Below are positions 43,017 to 52,047 of a DNA stretch of 64,000 bases, one piece after another. Source of the DNA: Oscillospiraceae bacterium (GTDB lineage Bacteria > Bacillota > Clostridia > Oscillospirales > Acutalibacteraceae). Location: positions 1-64,000 of the forward strand of contig SVOC01000015.1 in assembly GCA_015066625.1 (NCBI GenBank), given 5' to 3'. Position 1 is the first letter of the stretch. Each line of letters begins with the position of its first letter. The notes under the pieces are model-generated. The model saw only the letters and a program-made list of their open reading frames with translations, had not been told where the DNA came from and ran no database searches. Made by a program: the position numbers and the translations under genes.

Positions 43017-43919
43017 TTACAGCTTACCTGACGCAAAACATTCAAGACATTTTGCGGGGGTCTGATTTTTACATCTTTTGCAGCTTATATCCGTTTCGAG
43101 AAAAACGGAACTTTTGTATTCATTGCCGCCGCAAAGCTCCGTTACCGCACCCGTGAAATCAACAGAGTCAATGCTTTCGGGGATAAGTGTGCGGTGAGCA
43201 TCACTCAGATTTGTGCCGCTTCCTTTGAAATGAAGCTTGCCGAAGGTTTTGCTTTTATGGCTGAAAACCGCTGCTTTTTCCGCACAAGGGGAAAGCCTGC
43301 CGTCACAGCAGATAATTATATCGGGCTTTGACGAAGGCTCATAGCAGGAGCGGATAACCACCGATGCTCCGAAATCTCTGAATGCTTTTTCGCAGGGCGC
43401 GGCATACCTTTCGGGGTAGGCAGTGATGACTCTTATAAGGGCTGCAAAGGGCAGAATGCGGCAAAGCTCCGATGCCTGACGGGCACCGTAATCGCTGACG
43501 GTGATGCTGATTGAATCGGGAGGGATATCCGCATTTTTCAGAGTATCAACCGCCGTGTTGAAGGTCAGGACAGAGGTCATTGCGCAGGGCAGAAATCTTT
43601 GCAGCTTGCCTGCATCGGGCAGCGGGATGCTTCGGGGTGCAACAATCCGTGAAGCATATCTGCCGCACTTTTTCCCTACGGTTTCCCACATTGAGCGGGT
43701 CATACCCTCGGGCACATCCAGCGTATAAAAAGGCAGACCGTTTTCTGTGCTTACGGTCTGAATACGGGATTCGGTTACGGCTTTTTTCATTCTTGATTTT
43801 GCAAGTATCCCCTTGGGCGGAGAATTGACCCTTAAAACGACAAACACACCATCGCTCCTTTTAACACGGTTTTCTATAAACCTATGCAAAAGCCGGTGCG
43901 ATGATGTGTTGTTTTTCAT
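43017..43919 (-). CDS. Conserved-looking protein of unknown function with Cys-rich C-terminus
   Basis: A 300-residue cytoplasmic protein without signal peptide. Alternating strands and helices in the middle (ISITVSDYGARQASELCRIL near 138-157, then IIICCDGRLSPCAEKA near 205-220) suggest a Rossmann-like fold. The C-terminus has a possible metal-binding set, DISCKRCKNQTPAKCLECF. I do not recognise the family. Its ATG overlaps the pseudouridine synthase stop by four bases, so it is translationally coupled to that gene. Confidence 0.65.
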   Translation of the reverse strand: MKNNTSSHRLLHRFIENRVKRSDGVFVVLRVNSPPKGILAKSRMKKAVTESRIQTVSTENGLPFYTLDVPEGMTRSMWETVGKKCGRYASRIVAPRSIPLPDAGKLQRFLPCAMTSVLTFNTAVDTLKNADIPPDSISITVSDYGARQASELCRILPFAALIRVITAYPERYAAPCEKAFRDFGASVVIRSCYEPSSKPDIIICCDGRLSPCAEKAAVFSHKSKTFGKLHFKGSGTNLSDAHRTLIPESIDSVDFTGAVTELCGGNEYKSSVFLETDISCKRCKNQTPAKCLECFASGKL

Positions 43920-44641
43920 TCTTCGTCGATAAAAACAAGCTCAAGCTCTTCTTCGGTCAGCTCTCTGCAATCTCCCTCGGGGAGGGCTGCATCAAGCTTC
44001 AGTGAGCCTATCTGCAGTCTGCGGAGCTGCTCAACATTATTGCCCAGAGCGTGAAACATTCTTTTGACCTGATGATATTTGCCTTCCCTTATCTTGATTA
44101 TAGCGGCAGGCAGACCGTCAACGGTTACGGGCTTTACCTTTGCGGGCAGACACTCGGTGCCGTCGCCCAGAGTGATACCGCTTTCAAGCTTTGCCACGTC
44201 ATTTTCGTCAATGGGGAAGGATAAAACCGCCTGATATGTTTTGTAAACGTGGTGGGCAGGGCTCATAATTTTATGGGCAAATGCGCCGTCATCCGTGATT
44301 ATAAGCAGACCTGTTGTATCTCTGTCAAGTCTGCCGGCAGGGAAAAGACTGCGCCTTTTGAGGGATTCGGGGATAATATCGATAACCGTCTTTTTCTTGG
44401 GGTCCGTTGTTGCGCTGATGACGCCCTGAGGTTTATTGAGCATAATATAAACGTGCTCTTTTGCTGTAAAGTTATACCCCTTTACGGTTATATCGTCAAC
44501 ATCGGGGTCAACAAGCTCCTCTGCACGGAGAACAACCGCCGAATTCAGTGTAACCGCACCGTCTTTGATGAGCTTTCGCGCATCCCTGCGTGAAACGTTG
44601 CAGTTGAGGGCTATTAACTTGTCAAGACGCTTTAATCCCAT
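43916..44641 (-). CDS. RsuA/RluB-family pseudouridine synthase
   Basis: A 241-residue rRNA pseudouridine synthase. The N-terminal S4 RNA-binding domain (about 3-50, RLDKLIALNCNVSRRDARKL) precedes the catalytic domain with LNKPQGVISA near 68-77 and GRLDRDTTGLLIITDDG near 103-119 (catalytic Asp106). The short single-domain form resembles 16S U516 synthase RsuA, but RluB-type enzymes (23S) look alike. It starts with ATG at the end of the gap after gap. Confidence 0.93.
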   Translation of the reverse strand: MGLKRLDKLIALNCNVSRRDARKLIKDGAVTLNSAVVLRAEELVDPDVDDITVKGYNFTAKEHVYIMLNKPQGVISATTDPKKKTVIDIIPESLKRRSLFPAGRLDRDTTGLLIITDDGAFAHKIMSPAHHVYKTYQAVLSFPIDENDVAKLESGITLGDGTECLPAKVKPVTVDGLPAAIIKIREGKYHQVKRMFHALGNNVEQLRRLQIGSLKLDAALPEGDCRELTEEELELVFIDEE

Positions 44642-44653
44642 AATATCACCTAT

Positions 44654-44683
44654 GAAAAAGGGGTCGGAAACAACCGACCCCTT
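44654..44683 (-). terminator. Terminator of gap
   Basis: AAGGGGTCGG / CCGACCCCTT stem with a six-base loop and, on the minus strand, a T-run. It lies between gap and the pseudouridine synthase gene. Confidence 0.88.
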
Positions 44684-44699
44684 GAATATTTAGCTTAAA

Positions 44700-45716
44700 T
44701 TATGCAAGCTCTGCGAAGTACTTGATTGTACGAACCATCTGGCTTGTGTAGCTGTTCTCGTTGTCATACCAAGCAACAACCTGAACCTGATAGAGACCGT
44801 CTTCAATCTTTGTAACCATTGTCTGAGTTGCATCGAAGAGTGAGCCGTATGTGATACCGATGATATCGCTTGAAACGAGCTCTTCTTCTGTGTAGCCGAA
44901 TGAAGCTGATGAAGCAGCCTTCATAGCAGCGTTGATGCCTTCCTTAGTAACGTCGTTACCCTTAACAACTGCAACAAGGATAGTTGTTGAGCCGGTGGGA
45001 ACGGGAACTCTCTGTGCTGAGCCGATAAGCTTGCCGTTGAGCTCGGGGATAACAAGACCGATAGCCTTAGCAGCGCCTGTTGAGTTGGGAACGATGTTAG
45101 CAGCAGCTGCTCTTGCTCTGCGGAGGTCGCCCTTTCTGTGAGGACCGTCGAGAACCATCTGATCGCCTGTGTAAGCGTGAACGGTTGTCATGATACCGCT
45201 CTGGATGGGAGCATAATCGTTGAGAGCCTTAGCCATGGGAGCAAGGCAGTTTGTTGTGCATGATGCAGCTGAGATGATGTTGTCTTCAGCAGTGAGTGTG
45301 CCTTCGTTTACGCTGTAAACGATTGTGGGAAGGTCGTTGCCTGCAGGAGCAGAAATAACAACTTTCTTTGCACCTGCATCGATGTGAGCCTGGCTCTTAG
45401 CCTTTGAGGTGTAGAAACCTGTGCACTCAAGAACAACGTCAACGCCGATTTCGCCCCAGGGGAGCTCAGCTGCGTTAGCCTTTGCATAGATTTTGATTTC
45501 TTTACCGTCAACAGTGATGCTGTCTTCGCCTGCAACTACTGTATCAGCAAGAGCGTATCTGCCCTGAGCTGAGTCGTACTTGAGAAGATGAGCGAGCATA
45601 GCGGGGTTTGTAAGGTCGTTGATAGCAACGATTTCGTAGCCTTCTGCACCGAACATCTGACGGAAAGCAAGACGGCCGATACGACCGAAACCGTTAATTG
45701 CAACTTTAACTGCCAT
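44700..45716 (-). CDS. gap: Glyceraldehyde-3-phosphate dehydrogenase
   Basis: A 338-residue glycolytic GAPDH. It has [12 protein letters not shown] near 8-19, INDLTN near 32-37 (Asp34 indicates NAD+ preference), the active-site [10 protein letters not shown] with Cys153, and HAYTGDQ near 179 with the catalytic His. Its codon use is strongly biased, as expected for a highly expressed gene. It is monocistronic: own promoter and terminator. Confidence 0.98.
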   Translation of the reverse strand: MAVKVAINGFGRIGRLAFRQMFGAEGYEIVAINDLTNPAMLAHLLKYDSAQGRYALADTVVAGEDSITVDGKEIKIYAKANAAELPWGEIGVDVVLECTGFYTSKAKSQAHIDAGAKKVVISAPAGNDLPTIVYSVNEGTLTAEDNIISAASCTTNCLAPMAKALNDYAPIQSGIMTTVHAYTGDQMVLDGPHRKGDLRRARAAAANIVPNSTGAAKAIGLVIPELNGKLIGSAQRVPVPTGSTTILVAVVKGNDVTKEGINAAMKAASSASFGYTEEELVSSDIIGITYGSLFDATQTMVTKIEDGLYQVQVVAWYDNENSYTSQMVRTIKYFAELA

Positions 45717-45760
45717 AGTGAATTACCTCCAAAAAATTATTTAAAAAATTGACCGTATTT

Positions 45761-45789
45761 ATTTTATACATTTTCTGCGAAATATGCAA
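45761..45789 (-). promoter_or_regulatory. Promoter of gap
   Basis: On the minus strand TTGCAT (45784-45789), 17-base spacer, TAAAAT (45761-45766), followed by a 40-base leader and GGAGGTAATT before the ATG. Confidence 0.6.
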
Positions 45790-45893
45790 CAGTTTTTTTG
45801 ATGATTTCCGTCTTTTTTGAAAGATTTGGTAATGTGAACAAAATTATTGAAATCTTGGGCAAAAACTGTGCAAAACTGACCGATAAAAAAGGG

Positions 45894-46376
45894 CTATTTA
45901 TGATATTTTCCGCCGCTTGAAATCATAAAAGCGCGGTAAATCTGTTCAAGAAGCATAACCCTTGCAAGCTGATGGGGAAAGGTCATGGGACTCATTGACA
46001 GCCTGTATTTTGCCCTGCTTTTGACTGCGGAAGAAAGTCCGTGAGAGCCGCCGATAATGAAACAAAGGGTGCCGAAGCCCGAAACGGCACACTTCTCAAT
46101 CTCCTTTGAAAAGCTTTCGGAGCTCATTTCCTTACCCTCAATGCACAGGGCAAAAACTCCGTCAGACGGTGAGATTTTTGAAAGAATTCTTTCGCCTTCG
46201 TCGCTGAGCGCCGCCTCAATCTGTGCTTCGTTGGGGCTTTCGGGTAGCCTTGCGGGAGTGAGCTCGGTAATCCTTAATTTGCAGAATGCGCCCAGCCTTT
46301 TTTCGTACTCTGCACAAGCATTTTTCAAGTAATCTTCTTTAAGTTTGCCTACGCAGATTATATTGATATTAATCAT
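45894..46376 (-). CDS. rlmH: 23S rRNA (pseudouridine1915-N3)-methyltransferase RlmH
   Basis: A 160-residue SPOUT methyltransferase acting on helix 69 of 23S rRNA. It shows INIICVGKLKEDYLKNA near 3-19, LCFIIGGSHGLS near 100-111 and the C-terminal LLEQIYRAFMISSGGKYHK that holds the knot and substrate residues. The start at 46376 gives the standard family length and has AAGGAAAAGT upstream; an upstream in-frame ATG at 46424 overlaps the YycJ coding sequence. Confidence 0.95.
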   Translation of the reverse strand: MININIICVGKLKEDYLKNACAEYEKRLGAFCKLRITELTPARLPESPNEAQIEAALSDEGERILSKISPSDGVFALCIEGKEMSSESFSKEIEKCAVSGFGTLCFIIGGSHGLSSAVKSRAKYRLSMSPMTFPHQLARVMLLEQIYRAFMISSGGKYHK

Positions 46377-46389
46377 ACTTTTCCTTTCA

Positions 46390-47175
46390 TTACAATGAGA
46401 TAACGGGGTTATAATCGCCTGCAACGGTCAGTATGTAATCCAGATTTTCCGCTGCGCCCGCCATTCTCATTGCAGCCCTTGTGGTTTCGTATGCAAGGGC
46501 AGGTATGTTGTTTTCCTTGCTGAGATGTCCCAGCACAAAACGGGTTGTGCCCGATTCCATAAGCTTCACCGCCGCCGCGGCACAGCTTTCGTTTGAAAGA
46601 TGCCCTCTGTCGGAGAGAATTCTCTCTTTCAGGAAGAAGGGATAAGGTCCGTTTCGGAGCATACCGATATCGTGATTTGATTCAAGAAGTATAAGGTCAC
46701 AGCCGTGAATTGCGTCCATTACGGTATCGGTCATTTTGCCTATATCCGTAGCAACCGCAAGCCGCTTGCCGTCGTGAGTGACAACGGTGTAGCCCGTGCT
46801 TTCAGCGGTGTCGTGAGGGGTTCTGAATGGCCTGATGAATATGCCGCCGGATTCCGTTCCGCTGTAGGGAATAACCTCGGTTTTCATTTTGGCGGTGATT
46901 GTTCCTGCGTCCTCCATACCCTCAAGAGTGCCTTGTGAGGCGTAGACCTTCACCCCGTGCCTTTCCGCAAAAACACGGACACCGTTGATGTGGTCCGCGT
47001 GGTCGTGAGTGACGAAAATTGCGGTGATTGAGCAGGGGTCAACACCGATATCTTTGAGTGCATCGGCAGTCTTTTTTGCGCTGACTCCCACATCGATGAG
47101 TATGCCGCCCTGAGGTGAGCCGATGTAGGTGCAGTTGCCGCTGCTTGATGAAAATAATGAACAGAACCTTGCCAT
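46390..47175 (-). CDS. yycJ: YycJ/WalJ-type metallo-beta-lactamase-fold hydrolase
   Basis: A 261-residue MBL-fold enzyme; YycJ/WalJ proteins are double-strand DNA exonucleases linked to repair and wall homeostasis. It begins FCSLFSSSSGNCTYIG. Metal ligands are in VTHDHADHINGV near 55-66, FRTPHDTAES near 116-125, ATDIGKMT near 141-148 and LGHLSKENN near 213-221. Its place between murA and rlmH matches the YycJ neighbourhood of other Firmicutes. Confidence 0.9.
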   Translation of the reverse strand: MARFCSLFSSSSGNCTYIGSPQGGILIDVGVSAKKTADALKDIGVDPCSITAIFVTHDHADHINGVRVFAERHGVKVYASQGTLEGMEDAGTITAKMKTEVIPYSGTESGGIFIRPFRTPHDTAESTGYTVVTHDGKRLAVATDIGKMTDTVMDAIHGCDLILLESNHDIGMLRNGPYPFFLKERILSDRGHLSNESCAAAAVKLMESGTTRFVLGHLSKENNIPALAYETTRAAMRMAGAAENLDYILTVAGDYNPVISL

Positions 47176-47194
47176 ATTTATCCTTTCAAATCAA

Positions 47195-47224
47195 CAGGGC
47201 TGCTCTGAAAATAGAACAGCCCTT
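47195..47224 (-). terminator. Hairpin after murA
   Basis: AGGGCTGCTCT / AGAACAGCCCT stem with a loop of about six bases. The minus-strand side lacks a strong U-run, so termination may be partial and yycJ could be read through from murA. Confidence 0.55.
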
Positions 47225-47246
47225 ATATATAATACAATTATATTCC

Positions 47247-48539
47247 TCAGCCTGCATTTGTCAGACTGTCGGGTTCGGGGCAGTAAACTCGTTTGATATC
47301 GCCGCCCAGACCTTTGAATTTATCGGCTACATTTTCATAGCCTCTGTCAATGTGAAGAATATCTTCAATTTCGGTAATTCCGTTTGCCGCAAGGCCTGCA
47401 ATAATCATTGCCGCACCTGCACGAAGGTCGTCTGCCCTGACGGGAGCGCCGTGGAGCTGCTCAACGCCCTGAATAACCGCAAGCTGACCGTCTGCCTTGA
47501 TATCCGCACCCATACGGTTAAGCTGCTCCGCATAACGGAAACGGTTTGACCATATGCTTTCCGAAATAATGCTTGTGCCCTCGGCAAGGGCAAGAAGCAC
47601 CGCCATCTGAGGCTGCATATCCGTGGGGAAGCCGGGATGGGGCATAGTCTTAACTGTGCATTTGCCGGGACGCTTATCGAGAGAAACTCTCACCGCATCG
47701 TCAAATTCTTCAACCGTTGCACCGCATTCGATAAGCTTTGTGGAAATCGATTCAAGGTGCTTGGGAATAATGTTTTTGATAAGCACGTCGCCCTTTGTAG
47801 CGGCGGCGGCAACCATAAATGTGCCTGCCTCAATCTGGTCGGGGATGATTGAGTATGTGCAGCCGTGAAGCTGCTCAACGCCTCTGACCTTGATAACATC
47901 GGTGCCTGCACCTCTGATATCCGCACCCATTGAGTTAAGGAAGTTTGCAAGGTCAACAATATGAGGCTCTCTTGCGGCATTTTCAATAACCGTAAGACCC
48001 TCTGCCTTTACAGCGGCGAGAAGTACGTTTACCGTTGCGCCTACGGAAACCATATCAAGATAAATGGGACTGCCGATAAGCTTTTCAGCTTCAGCCTCTA
48101 CGGTTGCGTTATCTTCAACAGATACCTTTGCGCCCAGAAGCTCAAAGCCCTTTATGTGCTGGTCGATGGGTCTTGCGCCCAGATAACAGCCGCCGGGCAT
48201 TGCGACTCTTGCTCTTGAAAATCTGCCTAAAAGTGCGCCGATAAAATAATATGAGGCACGCAGATGCTTTGTCATATCGTGTGAAATTACATATGAGTTT
48301 ACGTGGCGTGAATCTATTTCAATTGTGCTTTTGTTAATCAGTCTTACTTTTGCGCCGATGTGCTTGAGAATTTTCATCATATAGCTTACGTCACTGAGTG
48401 AAACGGGAAGATTCTCAATAACACAGATATCCTGGGAGAGAATTGCGGCAGGAATAATCGCAAGTGCGGCATTCTTGGCTCCGCTGATTTCAACTTCACC
48501 TCGAAGGGGGACACCGCCGTTGATTACGAATTTCTCCAA
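47247..48539 (-). CDS. murA: UDP-N-acetylglucosamine 1-carboxyvinyltransferase
   Basis: The first committed enzyme of peptidoglycan synthesis, adding enolpyruvate from PEP to UDP-GlcNAc. It has 430 residues. SGAKNAALAIIPA near 19-31 contains the catalytic Lys22-Asn23, and AMPGGCYLGARPID near 113-126 carries Cys118, the residue alkylated by fosfomycin; it is Cys, so the enzyme is predicted sensitive. Translation starts with TTG at 48539 behind AGAAGGG; no in-frame ATG fits. Confidence 0.97.
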   Translation of the reverse strand: MEKFVINGGVPLRGEVEISGAKNAALAIIPAAILSQDICVIENLPVSLSDVSYMMKILKHIGAKVRLINKSTIEIDSRHVNSYVISHDMTKHLRASYYFIGALLGRFSRARVAMPGGCYLGARPIDQHIKGFELLGAKVSVEDNATVEAEAEKLIGSPIYLDMVSVGATVNVLLAAVKAEGLTVIENAAREPHIVDLANFLNSMGADIRGAGTDVIKVRGVEQLHGCTYSIIPDQIEAGTFMVAAAATKGDVLIKNIIPKHLESISTKLIECGATVEEFDDAVRVSLDKRPGKCTVKTMPHPGFPTDMQPQMAVLLALAEGTSIISESIWSNRFRYAEQLNRMGADIKADGQLAVIQGVEQLHGAPVRADDLRAGAAMIIAGLAANGITEIEDILHIDRGYENVADKFKGLGGDIKRVYCPEPDSLTNAG

Positions 48540-49207
48540 GACATTTACCCTTCTTTCGTTGTTTGATTCTATATAAAAAATTGAGATAATGTTTAAAAAC
48601 CCAAAACATTATAACACCTAAATTGCGGTTTGAAAAGACCCTAAACACAAAATATAGCGAAAAATTTGAAAAAATTTTGTCGGAAAACGGATTTTTTGTT
48701 CTTTTTCGGAAATTTTTATGCGTGGTACGGCTCGTCTGCATTTAGTATGGCTGAAAATTATTTGTCTATATACTGATGACGGCGCAAAATTAAAAAGGCA
48801 GAATAGACAAAAAATGCAGGTTTTTTTGTCGAATTCAAACAATGATGTTTTTAAACAAAAACCTCTTTGTAATTTTTGACCAAAAAGGCACGGAATCATT
48901 GAATATCAACACTTTTCGGTGTAAAACTGACCAAAACCGAGTCTTTGGCAAACGGAAAAAATTGAACAAAAAGACAATGGATTTGTCACTATAAACAAAG
49001 GCGGTTTTACTCCTTTGCACTTCAAAAATTTGGTAAAAATCCATAAAAACCGCCCGAAATTCACAATAAATTCAAAAAAATCTTGAAAAAAACAAAATAT
49101 TTCTATTGCAAAACGGCGGCTTATTGTGTAAAATGTAGATGTCCCAATGGTCATTTTGTATAAAAAGTTTAATGAAGTCAAAACAAATCGAATGAGGGGT
49201 AATAATT
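48540..49207. other. AT-rich intergenic region between murA and the CdaR-like gene
   Basis: 668 bases with no convincing ORF; short reading frames here are low-complexity Phe/Lys translations without ribosome sites. Visible signals are a TATAAT-like murA promoter near 48610, repeated GACAAAAA/GACCAAAA words (for example near 48813, 48880, 48930 and 48968), and an inverted pair GGCGGTTTTA / AAAAACCGCC (about 49001-49056). The promoter of the plus-strand regulator is at the right end. I could not match the region to tmRNA, RNase P, SRP or 6S RNA. Confidence 0.5.
49106..49134 (+). promoter_or_regulatory. Promoter of the CdaR-like/ftsEX locus
   Basis: TTGCAA (49106-49111), 17-base spacer, TAAAAT (49129-49134), followed by a leader of about 65 bases and GAGGGG before the ATG at 49208. 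Confidence 0.6.
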
Positions 49208-50290
49208 ATGTCTAACAGAATTTTTCAGGGTCTTGTTCATCAGATGCGAGATGCAGTGGGAAGGACTCTGGGCGTAATTGACGAAACAGGCACAATAATT
49301 GCTTGCAGCGACCTTAGCAAAATCGGAGAGGTTATTTCAACCGCAAACGATGTTTTCGGTGATAACGAGCTTCACTACATTAACGGATATACTTTCTGCA
49401 ATTTCGGCACACATATTCAGACCGAGTACGCTGTTTTTGTTGACGGCACAGATGAACTTGCAGGCAGATTTGCGGCTGTTTGCTGTGTTTCACTTGAAAA
49501 TCTCAAGCAGTATTACGAGGAAAAATTTGACAGGGGCAACTTTATAAAGAATGTTATTCTTGATAATATTCTTCCCGGTGATATCTACCTTAAATCAAGA
49601 GAGCTCCGTTTCAATGCAGAGGCAACAAGAGTTGTTCTTCTTATCAGAATCACCGACCATAACGATGCCGCAGTGTTTGATACGGTTCAGAATCTTTTCC
49701 CTGATAAGAGCAAGGATTTTGTTATCAACATCAACGAGCACGATATTGCAATCGTTAAGGAAGTACGTAGCAACATTGAAACAAAAGACCTTGAAAAGCT
49801 TGCACGCTCAATTTCCGATTCACTGAGCACCGAGCTTTATACTCATGTTCTTGTCGGTATCGGCACAACCATTGAAGGCATCAAGGACCTTGCCCGCTCA
49901 TTCAAGGAGGCACAGATTGCCCTTGAAGTAGGCAAAGTATTCGATACCGAAAAAACCATTGTCAGCTACGAAAATCTCGGTATAGCAAGACTTATCTATC
50001 AGCTTCCCTCAACACTTTGCGATATGTTCCTCAGAGAAGTGTTCAAGAGAGGCTCAATCGAAAGCCTTGACCACGAAACTCTGTTCACAATTCAGCGTTT
50101 CTTCGAAAATAACCTTAATGTTTCCGAAACTTCAAGAAAGCTGTTTGTTCACAGAAACACACTTGTTTACAGACTTGAAAAAATCAAGAAGCTTACGGGT
50201 CTTGACTTGCGCGAATTCGATGATGCTATCGTATTCAAAGTAGCGCTTATGGTCAAGAAGTATCTTGACGCAAAGCCCGTTAAGTATTAA
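49208..50290 (+). CDS. CdaR/PucR-type transcriptional regulator
   Basis: A 360-residue cytoplasmic regulator. The N-terminal domain (about 1-115: TLGVIDETGTIIACSDLSKI, then GYTFCNFGT) resembles the sugar-diacid or ligand-sensing domain of CdaR. A GGDEF-like middle domain (about 130-250) and a C-terminal PucR-type helix-turn-helix (NNLNVSETSRKLFVHRNTL near 303-321, then LEKIKKLTGLDL) follow. CdaR proteins control carbohydrate-acid genes, but here it stands 30 bases upstream of ftsE and may control the division/wall locus. Confidence 0.87.
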   Translation: MSNRIFQGLVHQMRDAVGRTLGVIDETGTIIACSDLSKIGEVISTANDVFGDNELHYINGYTFCNFGTHIQTEYAVFVDGTDELAGRFAAVCCVSLENLKQYYEEKFDRGNFIKNVILDNILPGDIYLKSRELRFNAEATRVVLLIRITDHNDAAVFDTVQNLFPDKSKDFVININEHDIAIVKEVRSNIETKDLEKLARSISDSLSTELYTHVLVGIGTTIEGIKDLARSFKEAQIALEVGKVFDTEKTIVSYENLGIARLIYQLPSTLCDMFLREVFKRGSIESLDHETLFTIQRFFENNLNVSETSRKLFVHRNTLVYRLEKIKKLTGLDLREFDDAIVFKVALMVKKYLDAKPVKY

Positions 50291-50320
50291 TTTTCCAAAA
50301 TAATCTGAAGGATTGATACT

Positions 50321-51133
50321 GTGATTCAATTTAAAAATGTCTCCAAAAAGTATGATAACGGAACTCATGCTTTAAAAGATATAAACCTTACCATCGAGAA
50401 GGGCGAGTTCGTTTTCGTCGTCGGTTCATCGGGCGCAGGTAAAAGTACCTTCCTGAAGCTGATGATGAGAGAAGAAGTGCCTTCGTCGGGAACGATTGTT
50501 GTTGACGATATCGATTTAACGAAGATAAAGAAGAGGGATATCCCCAAATTCCGCCGCAGACTGGGCATCGTATTCCAGGATTTCAGGCTTATCCCCAACA
50601 TGACGGTTTTTGATAATGTTGCATTCGCAATGCGTGTTATCGGCACCAAAGAAAAGAAAATCGGCAGAAGAGTACCTTATGTGCTCAGCCTTATGGGTCT
50701 GAACGAAAAGGCAAGAAATTTCCCACAGGAGCTTTCCGGCGGCGAGCAGCAGAGAGTTGCTCTTGCACGTGCTCTTGCAAATAATGCGGATATCATTATT
50801 GCGGACGAGCCCACAGGTAACGTCGACCCCCAGATGAGCTACGAAATCGTTGACCTTCTTATGCGTCTTAACGAGGCAGGCACAACGGTTATTATGGTTA
50901 CTCACGAGCACAGCCTTGTGCGCTGCTTTGATAAGCGTGTCATTATTCTTGACAGAGGTAATATTGTTTCCGACGGCGGATCACTTGTGAGAGAAGCGGC
51001 AACATCCCATATCAACCCCGTCAGCGAAATCGAGCATCAGTATGATGTTCCTCCCGAGGAGGACTATTCCGCATACACTCAGGGTACATCTGCTCAGGCG
51101 GAGGAATTTGCAGTTACGGGAGGTGCGGAATAA
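50321..51133 (+). CDS. ftsE: Cell division ATP-binding protein FtsE
   Basis: A 270-residue ABC ATPase of the FtsEX complex, which transmits cytoplasmic ATP hydrolysis to peptidoglycan hydrolases at the septum. It has VVGSSGAGKSTFLKL near 34-48 (Walker A), ELSGGEQQRVALARAL near 138-153 and IIIADEPTGNVDP near 159-171. It starts with GTG at 50321. It is about 40 residues longer than typical FtsE; the extra acidic C-terminal tail (EIEHQYDVPPEEDYSAYTQG) could contact other proteins. It overlaps ftsX by one base. Confidence 0.94.
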   Translation: MIQFKNVSKKYDNGTHALKDINLTIEKGEFVFVVGSSGAGKSTFLKLMMREEVPSSGTIVVDDIDLTKIKKRDIPKFRRRLGIVFQDFRLIPNMTVFDNVAFAMRVIGTKEKKIGRRVPYVLSLMGLNEKARNFPQELSGGEQQRVALARALANNADIIIADEPTGNVDPQMSYEIVDLLMRLNEAGTTVIMVTHEHSLVRCFDKRVIILDRGNIVSDGGSLVREAATSHINPVSEIEHQYDVPPEEDYSAYTQGTSAQAEEFAVTGGAE

Positions 51134-52047
51134 TGGGCAACTTAAGATATCTCACCAAGGAAGGCTTCCGCAACCTTAAGGTAAATAAGCTTATGTCGGT
51201 TGCCTCAGTAACCGTTCTTTTCAGCTGCCTTATGCTTATCGGCATAGCGTTTATGATTCTTGTTAATATTCAGTCGTTCATTTCGGGTATTGAAGCGGAA
51301 AACGTAATCATGGTTTACGCAGACCTTGATGCCAGCGACTACGAATATATGTCTCTGGGCAATGAGCTGAATGCTCTCGGTAATGTGACAAGCGTTGAAG
51401 CGGTTGAAAAAGAGGCGGCATACGAAGAAATTCTTGCGGAAATGGACGACAACCTGAGAATCTATCTCAGCGGTCTTGACGAGAATCCTCTCCCCGATGC
51501 TTACAGAGTAACGGTAACGGATATGTCGGGCTTCGAAAGCGTTGTTGACGAAATCAAAAAGCTTGACGGAATTGAGAGAGTTTATGAAAACAGCTCTCTT
51601 GCAAGACAGCTTGAAGGCATAAGGGATTCCGTAACCTACATAAGCCTGGGAATAATCGTTCTCCTTCTTATCGTTTCACTCTTTATTATTTCAAATACCA
51701 TTAAAGTAACAATGTTCAGCCGACGTCTTGAAATCAGTATTATGAAAAGTGTCGGTGCAACAAATTCCTTCATCCGCTGGCCCTTTATGGTTGAAGGTAT
51801 TATAATCGGCGTCATTGCAGGCGTTCTTGCAACGGGTGCCGTGTGGGCTGTTTATGAATTTGCCCTGACCTCCTTTACGTCGGTGCTTTCGGGCCTCGGC
51901 AGCGGAGCTCAGGTACGCTTCCTTGATTATGCGCTTTATCTTGTTGCGGCTTTTGTGGGTATCGGCATTTTCACAGGCATTTTCGGCAGTGCAACATCCA
52001 TAAGGAAATATCTTAAAGAAAGGAAGTTCGTAGAGCTTGAAGACTAA
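51133..52047 (+). CDS. ftsX: Cell division protein FtsX
   Basis: A 304-residue permease-like partner of FtsE with four transmembrane segments. The first is near 24-46, then an extracellular loop of about 120 residues (55-170) that would contact the hydrolase partner, and three segments between 172 and 295. The conserved RLEISIMKSVGATNSFIRWP stands near 196-215. It overlaps ftsE by one base, and the M23 gene begins within its last codons. Confidence 0.95.
   Translation: MGNLRYLTKEGFRNLKVNKLMSVASVTVLFSCLMLIGIAFMILVNIQSFISGIEAENVIMVYADLDASDYEYMSLGNELNALGNVTSVEAVEKEAAYEEILAEMDDNLRIYLSGLDENPLPDAYRVTVTDMSGFESVVDEIKKLDGIERVYENSSLARQLEGIRDSVTYISLGIIVLLLIVSLFIISNTIKVTMFSRRLEISIMKSVGATNSFIRWPFMVEGIIIGVIAGVLATGAVWAVYEFALTSFTSVLSGLGSGAQVRFLDYALYLVAAFVGIGIFTGIFGSATSIRKYLKERKFVELED

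Noticed and set aside
48540-49207. Small ORFs of 60-93 residues, tmRNA, 6S RNA or RNase P RNA
   Set aside because: ORFs are low-complexity Phe/Lys-rich without ribosome sites, and signature segments of these RNAs are absent.
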